A DNA stretch of 64,000 bases from Acidobacteriota bacterium. Lineage in GTDB: Bacteria > Acidobacteriota > Blastocatellia > Pyrinomonadales > Pyrinomonadaceae. Each line of letters begins with the position of its first letter. Positions within the stretch are counted from its first letter, which is position 1. The notes beneath the pieces are model-generated. The model worked only from the letters and a program-made list of their open reading frames with translations. It was not told the DNA's origin and searched no databases. The stretch covers positions 310,001 to 374,000 of the forward strand of contig JAHBSK010000001.1 of NCBI GenBank assembly GCA_019639175.1, written 5' to 3'. Of the stretch, positions 24,249-32,957 are shown piece by piece. Both the position numbers and the translations under genes were made by a program.

Positions 24249-25328
24249 ATGAAGAAAACGACTATTTTTGTGTTGATGTGTGTCCTGCTTTTGGGAAACA
24301 CGCTGAATGTATTTGCGGATCAGATAGTATTAAAGAATGGCGACCGGATAACGGGAAAGATCCTTAAGAAAGACGGGGACAAGATCGTTATCGAAACTGA
24401 ATCGGCGGGAACGATCACGATATTGTGGGCGGCAGTCGAACGTGTTGCTTCTGACGAGCCGCTCAATCTGGAACTGACCGACGGCCAGCTTATCAAGGGA
24501 ACAGTTGAGACGGTCGAGGACAAGGTTGAGGTGGAAACCGTTGATGCCGGAAAGGTCGTCGTTGAAAAAGAGAAGATAACAACGGCCCGAAACGACGCCG
24601 AGCAGACAAAGTACATCGAGGAACGCGACCGTTTTCTCAATCCGGGTTTTGGCGATCTGTGGACAGGTTCGGCGGATGTCGGTTACAGCCTGACCACAGG
24701 TAATTCAAAAACTCGGTCATTTACAGCAGGCATTCGCGCCGCCCGCGAAACTACGAAAGACAAGATCTCTGTCTATGCAAATGCCGTTCAGGCAAGCAAT
24801 TCAACGACCGGTGTAAACGTCACGACCGCTAAGGCGCTGTGGTTCGGCGGACGCTATGATTACAACGTCAATGAAAAGCTTTTCGCCTTTGGCTCGGCTG
24901 ATTTTGAGATAGATTCACCGCAGCTTCTCGATCTGAGAATGGTCTTCGGCGGCGGTTTTGGCTATCGGGCGATCAGGAACGAAAATACGCAGCTTGACCT
25001 GTTTGGCGGTGCTGCCTACAACCGCGAATATTACAAGACAGGGCTTCGCCGCAATTCGGCCGAGGTGTTGATCGGTGATGAGCTGAAGCATAAGATCAAC
25101 CAGAGAATGAATCTGACACAGCGTTTTGTCTTTTATCCGAACGTGTCCGATCTCGGACGTTTTCGCGCGCAATTTGACGCTTCGCTGCTGACAGACATCA
25201 ACGGCTGGCTCGGGTGGCACGTCACCGTCGGCGACCGCTTTAACAGCGATCCCGTCGCCGGAGCGCAAAAGAACGACCTGTTCCTTTCCACAGGCATCAG
25301 GGTCAATTTTGGACGTACGGCAAAGTGA
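24249..25328 (+). CDS. Outer-membrane DUF481 protein with SH3-like N-terminal domain
   Basis: 359 residues. The signal peptide ends at FADQI (LMCVLLLGNTLNVFA). The mature N-terminal part (25-115) repeats a strand pattern DQIVLKNGDRITGKILKKDGDKIVIETESAG and LNLELTDGQLIKGTVETVEDKVEVE, two small barrel-like modules of the kind seen in front of DUF481. The C-terminal 230 residues form a DUF481 beta-barrel: WTGSADVGYSLTTGNSKTRS, alternating strands, and the final VNFGRTAK ends close to a terminal aromatic, with NFG before the end. It is likely an outer-membrane porin-like protein of unknown cargo. AGGAG stands 8 bases before the ATG; own promoter and terminator. Confidence 0.88.
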   Translation: MKKTTIFVLMCVLLLGNTLNVFADQIVLKNGDRITGKILKKDGDKIVIETESAGTITILWAAVERVASDEPLNLELTDGQLIKGTVETVEDKVEVETVDAGKVVVEKEKITTARNDAEQTKYIEERDRFLNPGFGDLWTGSADVGYSLTTGNSKTRSFTAGIRAARETTKDKISVYANAVQASNSTTGVNVTTAKALWFGGRYDYNVNEKLFAFGSADFEIDSPQLLDLRMVFGGGFGYRAIRNENTQLDLFGGAAYNREYYKTGLRRNSAEVLIGDELKHKINQRMNLTQRFVFYPNVSDLGRFRAQFDASLLTDINGWLGWHVTVGDRFNSDPVAGAQKNDLFLSTGIRVNFGRTAK

Positions 25329-25367
25329 CCCGTTCAGCCTTGAAGGAAATATGAGAGGGACGTTAGG

Positions 25368-25411
25368 GCGAGGCCATGCGGTGAATGCGCGGCCTCGCTG
25401 TTTTAATTTTT
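25368..25411 (+). terminator. Intrinsic terminator after the DUF481 gene
   Basis: Stem of GCGAGGCCATGCG (25368-25380) with GCGCGGCCTCGC (25387-25398), one mismatch region, followed by TTTTAATTTTT. Confidence 0.85.
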
Positions 25412-25494
25412 CTGCTACTCGCAGGTAAGAGGCAATAGACGTTCGGGATTCCTGTTTCTTTCCCGTGAAATGTTTTAGGATAGATACATAGGCA

Positions 25495-26877
25495 ATGGAT
25501 GTGGTATTGGACAAATTTCACGAAGAGTGCGGTGTTTTTGGCATCTTCGGCCACCCGGAGGCGTCAACGCTTACGCAGTTGGGGCTGTTCGCTTTGCAGC
25601 ATCGCGGACAGGAGGCCTGCGGCATCGTTTCGTCGGACGGTGAGGACCTTCACCAGTTTCGCGCGCAGGGCCTGGTCGCGGATGTGCTGACCGAGGAGGT
25701 GCAGAAATCACTGGCCGGCAACAGTGCCATCGGCCACACGCGCTACTCCACCAGCGGACGGAACACGATCAAGGAAGTGCAGCCTTTTTCTGTGACGTGC
25801 CAGCACGGCCAGATCGCTGTTTGTCATAACGGCAATCTGCCGTTTGCGGCGACAAAGCGTGCGGAACTGGAAAAAGCAGGCGCGATCTTCTCATCGACAT
25901 CCGACACCGAGACCGTTCTGCACAGCATTGCCCGCACGCCTGCCCCGACCGCGATAGACGCCATCACAAAGGTGCTTACGGACACGGAAGGGGCGTTCTC
26001 GATGCTTTTTCTGACGCCGAAAGAACTGATAGCGGTTCGCGACCCCAGAGGCTTTCGTCCGCTGGTGTTGGGCAAACTGAAAGACGCCTGGTGCGTTGCG
26101 TCTGAAACGTGCGCGTTTGACCTGATCGACGCCGAGTATGTCCGCGAGATCGAGCCGGGCGAGATGGTGATCGTTGACACCGACGGCATTCGTTCATTGC
26201 ATCCTTTTGTCGAAAAGCCCCGGTCGGTCTGCACCTTTGAACACGTTTATTTTTCACGGCCTGATTCGATCATCTTCGGGGCATCGGTCAATGAATCGCG
26301 TCACAAGATGGGCAAACAGCTCGCGCTCGAACATCCGGTCGAGGCCGATCTGGTCGTTCCGGTGCCCGATTCCGGCGTCGCTGCCGCCATCGGCTACGCA
26401 AAACAGTCCGGCATCAATTTCCGACAGGCGATCATCCGCAATCATTATGTCGGCAGGACGTTCATCGAACCCACACAGTCGATACGCTCCTTTGGCGTAA
26501 GGCTGAAACTCAACCCCATCAAGGACCTCATAAATGGCCAGAGGATAATTTTGGTCGATGATTCGATAGTTCGCGGGACCACCTCGAAAAAGATCGTGGA
26601 GATGGTAAGAGAGGCCGGGGCGCGTGAGGTGCATTTGCGTATCTCATGTCCCGCCACGACGCATTCGTGCTATTACGGCGTCGATACCCCGCACCGCAAG
26701 GACCTGATAGCCTCACGAATGACCACAGACGAGGTTTGTGAATATATCGGGGCGGACAGCCTCGGCTATCTGTCGCTGGAAGGAATGCTCGAAGCGATCG
26801 GCATTACCGAGGGAGCGTGCGCCGCATGTTGGACGGGCAGATACCCGACCGAGATAGCGAACGGAGCATCTGTCTGA
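25495..26877 (+). CDS. purF: Amidophosphoribosyltransferase
   Basis: First committed step of purine synthesis: PRPP + glutamine to phosphoribosylamine. 460 residues. An 11-residue propeptide (MDVVLDKFHEE) precedes Cys12-Gly-Val-Phe-Gly, the catalytic N-terminal cysteine of the Ntn glutaminase domain (1-235), with GHTRYSTSG and CHNGNL following. The C-terminal half carries the PRPP site LVDDSIVRGTTSKKI. Cysteines in PATTHSCYYGVD and GACAACWTGRYPT match those that bind a 4Fe-4S cluster in the Bacillus-type enzyme, so this is the oxygen-sensitive, propeptide-processed class. No purine operon neighbours are present. The stop is 23 bases from the end of the convergent transporter gene. Confidence 0.97.
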   Translation: MDVVLDKFHEECGVFGIFGHPEASTLTQLGLFALQHRGQEACGIVSSDGEDLHQFRAQGLVADVLTEEVQKSLAGNSAIGHTRYSTSGRNTIKEVQPFSVTCQHGQIAVCHNGNLPFAATKRAELEKAGAIFSSTSDTETVLHSIARTPAPTAIDAITKVLTDTEGAFSMLFLTPKELIAVRDPRGFRPLVLGKLKDAWCVASETCAFDLIDAEYVREIEPGEMVIVDTDGIRSLHPFVEKPRSVCTFEHVYFSRPDSIIFGASVNESRHKMGKQLALEHPVEADLVVPVPDSGVAAAIGYAKQSGINFRQAIIRNHYVGRTFIEPTQSIRSFGVRLKLNPIKDLINGQRIILVDDSIVRGTTSKKIVEMVREAGAREVHLRISCPATTHSCYYGVDTPHRKDLIASRMTTDEVCEYIGADSLGYLSLEGMLEAIGITEGACAACWTGRYPTEIANGASV

Positions 26878-26900
26878 TAAAGGTTATTCTGATCTCATCT

Positions 26901-28130
26901 TTAGACCAAGGCCTTCCCGTTTTCTTCAAGCGATCCTTCGTCATTTTCTGAAAGCTTATCAAACAGTCTCGTCTGGCCACGGTGTTCCAAAACATGCCTG
27001 TAAAAAACTGTGAGAACTGCCACGACCGGTATCGCCAAAAAGACGCCCGGAATGCCTGCGACCTGTTCGCCCGCCAGAATTGAGATGATGATAAGCAGCG
27101 GGTGCATGCGGATGCCGCCGCGAACGATCCTCGGATAGGACACATAATCGTGAAATAAGCGGAGTATCACCAGAAAGACGGCAACGTATATCGCACGTCG
27201 CGGATCATCGCCAAAAGCGGCGGTCGTTGTGGCAATGATGCCTATTGACAGCGGCCCGAGCATCGGGACAAATTCAAAAATTCCCGCCAATATCCCAAGC
27301 AGCAGGGCGTATTTCAGGCCGATAAGATAAAACCCCAGCACACAAACCGTTCCTATCAGCAAACAGGACAGCAGTTGTGCCCGCGTGTATGCCGCCATGG
27401 TCAGGTTTATGTCCTCCATCACCGCCTCGGAGCGCAGCCGCCAGCGGCCCGCCGGGAACATTCGTAAAATTGCCAGCCTTATCTGATTGACGTCCTTCAG
27501 AAAAAAGAACGAAAGTACCGGTACGACGACCAGCCACGGCAGATACATGACAGAGACAATTACCAGACTTCCGAACCACGCGGTCACGCGGTCGCCCACG
27601 GCCACAATGTTGTCGTTTATGCGGGTCTGTATATCTTCGGGTACGCGAAGCCGGTCAAACCGGCGGTTGAGGTCATTAAGAGATTGCCTGATACCGGTCG
27701 CATAACGCGGCAGGCTTGCACCAAATTCCCGTCCCTGATCGACGACCCTCGGCACAAGATTCGCCAAAGCGATGCCGACCACCGTAAAAACAACGACGTA
27801 GGCGATGGCTATGGCAAGCGAACGCGGCATAAGGCGTTCGAGCTTTCGGTGTTTGAAAGGGCTTCGGATAAGGGTGACCAGCGGCGCCAGCAGATAGGCA
27901 AAAAATATCGACAGAACGATGACAAAAAACAGGTATGAAAGCGAATAAAAGATCGTCTGAACAAATCCGGCGACAAAGATGACCAGCAGAGCGGCAACCA
28001 CGACCGCTACGATGGTATTGACCGAAAACGACGCCGGTTCCAGAACGACACGCACCGGCCCGCTGTCATCCGACGCGGTTACGGATATTTTTTCTGCTCC
28101 TTCATCAACAGGATCGATCTGTCTGGGCAT
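26901..28130 (-). CDS. AI-2E/PerM family membrane transporter
   Basis: 409 residues of the AI-2E transporter (UPF0118, PerM) family. A cytoplasmic head (1-35) precedes about eight hydrophobic segments: two at about 40-90, one near 110, a helical region (RDGREFGASLPRYATGIRQ, about 130-180), and five in the last 200 residues. Diagnostic blocks: VVPVLSFFFLKD, the GILAGIFEFVPMLGPLSIGI motif and GGIRMHPLLIIISILAGEQ. Members export varied small molecules or ions; the AI-2 name comes from one example and should not be taken as the substrate here. It lies 15 bases after a lipoprotein gene, in a three-gene run starting at 30454. Confidence 0.93.
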   Translation of the reverse strand: MPRQIDPVDEGAEKISVTASDDSGPVRVVLEPASFSVNTIVAVVVAALLVIFVAGFVQTIFYSLSYLFFVIVLSIFFAYLLAPLVTLIRSPFKHRKLERLMPRSLAIAIAYVVVFTVVGIALANLVPRVVDQGREFGASLPRYATGIRQSLNDLNRRFDRLRVPEDIQTRINDNIVAVGDRVTAWFGSLVIVSVMYLPWLVVVPVLSFFFLKDVNQIRLAILRMFPAGRWRLRSEAVMEDINLTMAAYTRAQLLSCLLIGTVCVLGFYLIGLKYALLLGILAGIFEFVPMLGPLSIGIIATTTAAFGDDPRRAIYVAVFLVILRLFHDYVSYPRIVRGGIRMHPLLIIISILAGEQVAGIPGVFLAIPVVAVLTVFYRHVLEHRGQTRLFDKLSENDEGSLEENGKALV

Positions 28131-28145
28131 TGCAGCATCCTCACT

Positions 28146-28613
28146 TTATTGAGCATTATCATTTGCCGTCTGCGGTTCCGCCGGACGCGGCAGTGACATG
28201 TCCTGAAATGCAAAATTATCCTTCAGCATATTCATGTCGTCTTCCGGCATACGAAAATTTGACCCGACGATCAAAGCGCGGCCTTCGTCAGAAAGTTTTC
28301 TCCGGTTTATTTCCAACGGCATTCCGCTTCCGAGCAGGCGTTTGTCGTCATCGGTAAAAGGCCCGCCGTCCTTGCGCCGGAAAACATATACAAAACGAAA
28401 TTCAGCCGTCCTCATTGCCGCAATGTCAGTTTCAAATGTTGCCTTTGCGGGTTTTTCCGCCGCCGGTGCATCGGCCTGCTCGGGTTTTGAAGCCGATTCC
28501 ATTATACGTTTATTCGGCGTGCAGCCGGCGGAGAATATCAGCACGAAGAAAAATATCAAGGTCAGGGCCGATCTTGACACGGAACTATGTTGAAAATGCC
28601 GGTTTCGCATCAA
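28146..28613 (-). CDS. Small lipoprotein, function unknown
   Basis: 155 residues. The N-terminus has a basic start, a hydrophobic stretch (ALTLIFFFVLIFSAGC) and a lipobox SAGC, so it is probably a lipoprotein. A Lys/Ala/Pro-rich linker follows, then a domain of about 75 residues (AEFRFVYVFRRKDGGPF to NMLKDNF) with mixed alpha/beta character. No family recognised. The ATG overlaps the TGA of the upstream STT3-like gene by 4 bases (ATGA), showing translational coupling; a second Met follows at once. Possibly a partner of the membrane protein. Confidence 0.78.
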   Translation of the reverse strand: MMRNRHFQHSSVSRSALTLIFFFVLIFSAGCTPNKRIMESASKPEQADAPAAEKPAKATFETDIAAMRTAEFRFVYVFRRKDGGPFTDDDKRLLGSGMPLEINRRKLSDEGRALIVGSNFRMPEDDMNMLKDNFAFQDMSLPRPAEPQTANDNAQ

Positions 28614-30454
28614 TTTTCCCCGTCTTCCGCCTCTTCGTCATCATCCTGTTCACTGTTTGCGTTAGCGGCTTTCTTTTCCTCTTCGTCGAGGATGCGTTTT
28701 TCCTCTTCTGTCTCGGCCGCGTCTTCCATGCCCGGCGGATCGCCTTTTTCGGCCCTGATCTTTATCAGCCGTGCCTCGTCATCGCTATACACCACGTCGG
28801 CCCATCCGCTCTCCAGAAGTTTTGCGACCATCTGGTCATTTTCCTTGGCGTCGGTAAAGACCCAGTTCGCGCCGAATTTTTCTCTGATCAGCGGTGCGGC
28901 CTCATCCTGTTTTCCGGACGCTATCTCCGTCAGGAGTTTGTAAAGATCGGGATTTTCCGAGAAGAGATAATTCGGATCAAGGCCATAAACATAACTGTGT
29001 TTTGTGTTCAGGAAAAAGAGCTTTGGAAAGTCGTCCCAGTTAGCGTTAAAGATCCTTTCGCCTGCCGGGATGTTCTCATTTCCCTTATCGTCCGTTCCGG
29101 TGGCCCATTCCATTGCGGCCCTGTACCTCTCATCCTTTTCGTTCGAGGAGATCGTTCTCATCAGTCCGCCGTATTCGATGCCGAACCGCTGCAGGCCGAG
29201 CATATTTGCCATAAAGCTGAAAATGAGAATGATGCCAAGTGTCCATGCGGCTGCTTGTTTGATAGAGGCGACTATCACATCCGAACGGGTCTTTTCAGCA
29301 TCGAGGTACGGTTCCATGTCGCGGACAAATTCAGCGGGAAGTTCGACAACTTTTTTGGCCGTGAATGCCTGCCAGCTAAAAGCCGCGAACAGGATAGCGA
29401 ACGGCGGAAAGTATTCCGCAAATCTTTTTGAGCGGAACTGTGCCGCCAGCAAAATGGTCACAAAGACCAGGAAAAACGTGGCTTTTTCCGGCACCTTGCC
29501 ATTACGCGGCATAAACAGGATATAGCCGACGAGCATTGCGATCAGTGCGACGGGAAAATGCGTCAGCAGATCCATTCCGCTGTATGAATACCACTCGTTC
29601 CCGACCGTCACGGCAAAATCGCTGCCGACCTTGAATTTGGTAATGAAATGCTCGTAAAAGAGCAGCAGGTTGTTGGGAAAATAGGGGTTAATGATGTTCC
29701 CCAAGATCATTCCACCGCCTGTGTAGGCAAGCGGTTCCCACTCAAATTTGCGTTCGTTCCAGGCAATGATGGCAGTCCAGATCATTGCTCCGATAAAAAG
29801 CAGCGGGAACAGGCTGTATGTCCAGACAAAAGCGAACATCAGCGGCAGCAGCCATTTATATTTGCGCTCAAAGAGCATATAGATGCCCGCGACCGAGAAG
29901 ATGATCGTCAGCGGCGGAGCCTTTGCCATGTTCATCCGGTAAAAGAACATATTGGCACAGGACATTATCGCTCCGAACCAGATCAACGGATAATCCACCT
30001 TGTAGCGGTGAAGCAGCCAATAGACCGAAAAGATCGCCAGCGTCGCAAAAACTATTGCCGCTATCTTTGCCGCCATCACCGGCTCAAAGAACCACAGGAA
30101 AGGTATCTGGAGCAGGTGAAAGAGAAAATGATGGTCGTTGTAATCCTGCGGATTCAGCACCGTCAGCGGTAGCCATTCAAACGTCGGCAGCCATTTGCCG
30201 GACGAAAGGCTTTCCCACAAAAGCTGGCTCCAGCGGATGTGGTAATAGCCGTCCCAATCGCCGCAGCAGATGGCGTCCGTGCGAAATTGCAGGAACGACA
30301 TCACCATCGCCGCCGCCACAAAGGCGAAGATCAGATAAACGGTGCGCGTTGCTTCTTCCGTCTCAAAATACGCACGCCACGACGAACTTTTTTTGGCCGC
30401 TTTCGGTTTGGGTTCGTCAGCGGGAACAGAAACTGTGTTTGGGTTGTCTTCCAT
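28610..30454 (-). CDS. STT3/AglB-like GT-C membrane protein
   Basis: 614 residues. A charged cytoplasmic N-terminus (1-38) is followed by about twelve hydrophobic segments between 40 and 420 and a soluble C-terminal region (about 430-614) with acidic, Glu-rich end. The first loop has CGDWDGYYHIRW (Asp66, Asp68), like the DxD and YH-R motif of oligosaccharyltransferase STT3/AglB, and a second loop has DHHF (Asp107-His-His), as in the DHH motif of archaeal AglB. Near residue 490, NANWDDFPKLF recalls the WWDYG acceptor-binding motif. The GT-C fold moves a sugar or oligosaccharide from a polyprenyl carrier to protein or lipid. It could alternatively be a related mannosyl- or arabinosyltransferase. 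It is coupled to a lipoprotein gene. Confidence 0.72.
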   Translation of the reverse strand: MEDNPNTVSVPADEPKPKAAKKSSSWRAYFETEEATRTVYLIFAFVAAAMVMSFLQFRTDAICCGDWDGYYHIRWSQLLWESLSSGKWLPTFEWLPLTVLNPQDYNDHHFLFHLLQIPFLWFFEPVMAAKIAAIVFATLAIFSVYWLLHRYKVDYPLIWFGAIMSCANMFFYRMNMAKAPPLTIIFSVAGIYMLFERKYKWLLPLMFAFVWTYSLFPLLFIGAMIWTAIIAWNERKFEWEPLAYTGGGMILGNIINPYFPNNLLLFYEHFITKFKVGSDFAVTVGNEWYSYSGMDLLTHFPVALIAMLVGYILFMPRNGKVPEKATFFLVFVTILLAAQFRSKRFAEYFPPFAILFAAFSWQAFTAKKVVELPAEFVRDMEPYLDAEKTRSDVIVASIKQAAAWTLGIILIFSFMANMLGLQRFGIEYGGLMRTISSNEKDERYRAAMEWATGTDDKGNENIPAGERIFNANWDDFPKLFFLNTKHSYVYGLDPNYLFSENPDLYKLLTEIASGKQDEAAPLIREKFGANWVFTDAKENDQMVAKLLESGWADVVYSDDEARLIKIRAEKGDPPGMEDAAETEEEKRILDEEEKKAANANSEQDDDEEAEDGEN

Positions 30455-30646
30455 CAGATATTCGATCAGAACCTGTAAAGCACGTTCAAATCAAAAAAGT
30501 AACACGACAAAGGGCGAATTATCCAATTTGCCTTATGAACACCGCCGTAACCGGCGATTAGGTAATTCTGATGGTTTAGCAACAGGAATGCAAAACAGGA
30601 GCGGTTGCTTTAACGGCCTGTCGCCTTTAAAATCGGGAGTTTAAAG

Positions 30647-31294
30647 ATGTATCCAAAAGGCAATCTATTCATACCCGCTCCGCATGGCCGTCTTGAGGCG
30701 ATATTAAAGGAGCCGCAGGGCGAACCGAAAGGCATCGGCATCGTAGCTCATCCGCATCCGCTCGGCGGCGGGACAATGCACAACAAGGTCGTTTTTCGTG
30801 CGGCGGCGGGCCTTGTAGATGCGGGCCTCGTCACGCTGAGGTTCAATTTTCGCGGTGTCGGGGCCTCGACCGGCGAGCATTCCGAGATACCCGGCGGCAT
30901 CGAAGACGTGGAAACGGTAATAGATTATATGACGAACGAATATCCCGGCGAAGACCTGACGCTTGCGGGATTTTCCTTCGGTTCGCGCACAGCCATGGAA
31001 GCCGGAATAGACGACGGTCGCGTAAAAAGGCTGATAAGCATAGGCACGCCGGTCGATAAATATCAGGATTATGACTTTCTGCTGAGACTGAAAAAGCCTA
31101 TATTGTTCGTCCACGGCGACAGTGATGAATTCGGTGAGTTGGAAAACCTGAAAAGGCTTGTTGACGACGTGGCAAAGGTCACTGACACTGAGCTTGTGAC
31201 ATTCAGCGCTTGCGGCCATTTCTTTGACGAACATCTGGATCAACTGAGGGCAGCGATAAAAGATTGGGTCATTAAAAAGATCGATACCAAATAG
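30647..31294 (+). CDS. Alpha/beta hydrolase (KANL3/Tex30-like)
   Basis: 215 residues, complete alpha/beta-hydrolase fold and no signal peptide. Strands and motifs: GIGIVAHPHPLGGGTMHNKV (oxyanion loop with HPHPLGG), LVTLRFNFRGVGASTG, the nucleophile elbow GFSFGS (Ser around 113), the acid in FVHGDSDEFG and His in SACGHFFDEH. This is the dienelactone-hydrolase-like group with the HPHPLGG signature. The substrate is unknown. The gene is at 30647 after a 192-base gap in which I see no tRNA or other element. A fold-back at 31292 follows its stop. Confidence 0.87.
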   Translation: MYPKGNLFIPAPHGRLEAILKEPQGEPKGIGIVAHPHPLGGGTMHNKVVFRAAAGLVDAGLVTLRFNFRGVGASTGEHSEIPGGIEDVETVIDYMTNEYPGEDLTLAGFSFGSRTAMEAGIDDGRVKRLISIGTPVDKYQDYDFLLRLKKPILFVHGDSDEFGELENLKRLVDDVAKVTDTELVTFSACGHFFDEHLDQLRAAIKDWVIKKIDTK

Positions 31295-31329
31295 GACATA
31301 TACGTCGTATAGGACCTATATGTCCTATA
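31292..31329. repeat. Short fold-back (hydrolase-thioesterase gap)
   Basis: The arms TAGGACATATA (31292-31302) and TATATGTCCTA (31318-31328) are perfect reverse complements around a 15-base centre that repeats part of the arm word (TATAGGACC). The internal period is less regular than in the other elements. It nearly abuts the stop of the hydrolase gene. Confidence 0.7.
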
Positions 31330-31347
31330 GATCTAAAGATCAAAAAT

Positions 31348-31731
31348 ATGAGCGAACAAAAAAGAGACGCCGCCATTCGCCTGACGATGATGCCGCGTGA
31401 CACCAACGCACACGGAACCGTTTTTGGCGGTGTCGTATTGAGCTATATTGACGTTGCGGGAGCGGTCGGCGCGGTCCGGCATACAAAACACGACAGATTC
31501 GTCACCGTGGCGATGAAGGAGGTCATCTTTCACGAGCCGGTATTCATGGGCGACCTCGTCAGCTTTTATGTCGAAACAATAAAGGTCGGCAACACGTCAA
31601 TAACGGTTCACGTGGTCGTAGAGGCCGAACGCTTTGGCAATCAGATGCAAAAGGTCATCGTCACTGAGGCCGAGGTAGTTTATGTCGCGATCAATCAATT
31701 TCGCGAAAAGGTAAAGATCGGCGGTGAGTAA
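31348..31731 (+). CDS. Acyl-CoA thioesterase (hotdog fold, YciA-like)
   Basis: 127 residues, single hotdog domain. The motif PRDTNAHGTVFGGVVLSYIDVAGAVGA (Asn/His-Gly-x-x-Phe-Gly-Gly with the catalytic Asp in YIDVAG) is that of the YciA/ACOT acyl-CoA thioesterase group; HEPVFMGDLVSFYVETIKVGNTSITVHV forms the long strand pair. It hydrolyses acyl-CoA to free CoA and acid in the cytoplasm; chain-length preference cannot be told. It sits between an alpha/beta hydrolase and a ferredoxin gene, with no obvious functional link. Confidence 0.93.
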   Translation: MSEQKRDAAIRLTMMPRDTNAHGTVFGGVVLSYIDVAGAVGAVRHTKHDRFVTVAMKEVIFHEPVFMGDLVSFYVETIKVGNTSITVHVVVEAERFGNQMQKVIVTEAEVVYVAINQFREKVKIGGE

Positions 31732-31817
31732 AGCGGCAAGGTTTGCCTTTGCCGACGCAATGTGCGAGTAATTTAAACACAGGCTTTTAATATTTTTTTC
31801 AACAGGAAGATATCTGG

Positions 31818-32150
31818 ATGGCATTGATCACCGCAGAAACCGCGGCCGGACAGGTCGCATTTGATTGTGAGAACGGCAAAAAGCTGGTTCTCGGATTAGA
31901 GGATAACGGCATTGACATTCTGCACCGCTGCGGCGGGAACGCCCGCTGCACGACGTGCCGCGTCGAGATACTGGCAGGCGATCCCGGGCCGGTAACGGAA
32001 CCGGAACAGGTCATATTGAGCACAAAAGAGGACATCAATGAAAGGACACGGCTTTCGTGTCAGATAAGGGTAAATGATAACCTGCATATAAAGGTAATGC
32101 GTCAGGTAAGCGTCGATGGCATCGACGCAGGCCCGCGGCCGGTCGATTAA
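31818..32150 (+). CDS. 2Fe-2S ferredoxin, plant/adrenodoxin-like type
   Basis: 110 residues. Four cysteines in the pattern Cys-Gly-Gly-Asn-Ala-Arg-Cys-Thr-Thr-Cys (around 38-47) and a last Cys in RTRLSCQIRV near residue 83 are the ligands of a [2Fe-2S] cluster in the beta-grasp fold. The N-terminus TAETAAGQVAFDCENGKKLVLGL makes the first strands. The AGG-type site AGGAAGATATCTGG precedes the ATG. It should carry electrons to an unknown oxygenase or reductase. It is followed by superoxide dismutase with a 60-base gap. Nothing indicates an associated reductase. Confidence 0.92.
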   Translation: MALITAETAAGQVAFDCENGKKLVLGLEDNGIDILHRCGGNARCTTCRVEILAGDPGPVTEPEQVILSTKEDINERTRLSCQIRVNDNLHIKVMRQVSVDGIDAGPRPVD

Positions 32151-32210
32151 AGGCAGTGACTTTGCACGCTTGACGTCAAATGGATTTGAAAAGAAGTAAG
32201 GAGAAATAAA

Positions 32211-32846
32211 ATGGCAGACGTAAAAGATCAGAATTATCCGTATTCGCTGCCGGAACTGGGCTACGATCACGACGCCCTCGAACCGGTGATTGATACACAG
32301 ACGATGCAGCTCCACCACGGCAAGCATCATCAGGCATACGTTGACAACCTTAACAAAGCTCTCGAATCACACACGGATCTTCATTCAAAGACGCTGGGCG
32401 AACTGCTCGGCTCATTGGATTCCGTGCCAGATGCCATTCGCGGAGCGGTCCGCAATAACGGCGGCGGCCACGTGAACCATTCTATGTTCTGGGGCATTAT
32501 GAGCCTCGAAAAAGGCAATGAACCGACGGGCGATGTCGCGGACGTGATAACGCGCGATTACGGTTCGCTGGATGATTTCAAAACGCAGTTCAACGATGCG
32601 GGAGCGAAGCAGTTCGGTTCGGGCTGGGTCTTTGTTACGGTCGAAGGCGACGCGTTGAAGATCGCCTCCGCTCCTAATCAGGACACGCCGCTTCACAAGG
32701 GCGTCGAACCGCTTTTCGGAAATGACGTGTGGGAACACGCCTATTATCTGAAATACAACAACCGCCGTCCCGATTACCTGAAGGCATGGTGGGAAGTGCT
32801 TGACTGGGAAGCAGTTGCCGAAAGATACGCAAAGCTGAAAGGATAA
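32211..32846 (+). CDS. sodA: Superoxide dismutase, Fe/Mn type
   Basis: Converts superoxide to H2O2 and O2 in the cytoplasm. 211 residues in the usual N-terminal helical hairpin (LHHGKHHQAYVDNLNKALE, with the first metal His) and C-terminal alpha/beta domain. Metal ligands: His in HHGKHHQAY, His in NHSMFW, Asp and His in DVWEHAYYLKYNNRRPDYLKAWW. GSGWVFV is the usual strand. The metal cannot be told from sequence alone; the gene symbol is by family. A strong ribosome site AAGGAGAAATAA precedes the ATG. There is no signal peptide, so it acts in the cytoplasm. A fold-back and two terminator-like hairpins follow. Confidence 0.95.
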   Translation: MADVKDQNYPYSLPELGYDHDALEPVIDTQTMQLHHGKHHQAYVDNLNKALESHTDLHSKTLGELLGSLDSVPDAIRGAVRNNGGGHVNHSMFWGIMSLEKGNEPTGDVADVITRDYGSLDDFKTQFNDAGAKQFGSGWVFVTVEGDALKIASAPNQDTPLHKGVEPLFGNDVWEHAYYLKYNNRRPDYLKAWWEVLDWEAVAERYAKLKG

Positions 32847-32873
32847 GCGTTTTGTAGCGGAGCCAATATCAGC

Positions 32874-32953
32874 CTAACAGTTAATAGTCACATAGTTTAC
32901 AGTTATCAGTTCTTTAACTGTCAACTAAAAACTAATCAACTATCAACTGTTAG
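32874..32953. repeat. Intergenic fold-back of 7-bp words (copy 2)
   Basis: Begins CTAACAG and ends CTGTTAG like the copy at 23971 and shares the words TAACAGT, TAATAGT, TTACAG and TTATCAG in the same order; the right half is AACTG, TCAACTA, AAAACTA, ATCAACT, ATCAACT. The two copies are the clearest evidence that this is a dispersed family. It sits between sodA and the convergent sulfur operon. Confidence 0.85.
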
Positions 32954-32957
32954 AAAC

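Noticed and set aside
28415..29431. Plus-strand frame inside the STT3-like gene (338 codons)
   Set aside because: No start context and Cys/Phe-rich nonsense composition; the minus strand has a good membrane protein.
30455..30646. Possible tRNA or small RNA in the gap before the hydrolase gene
   Set aside because: No cloverleaf or terminator could be drawn; only a short CCG/CGG inverted pair.
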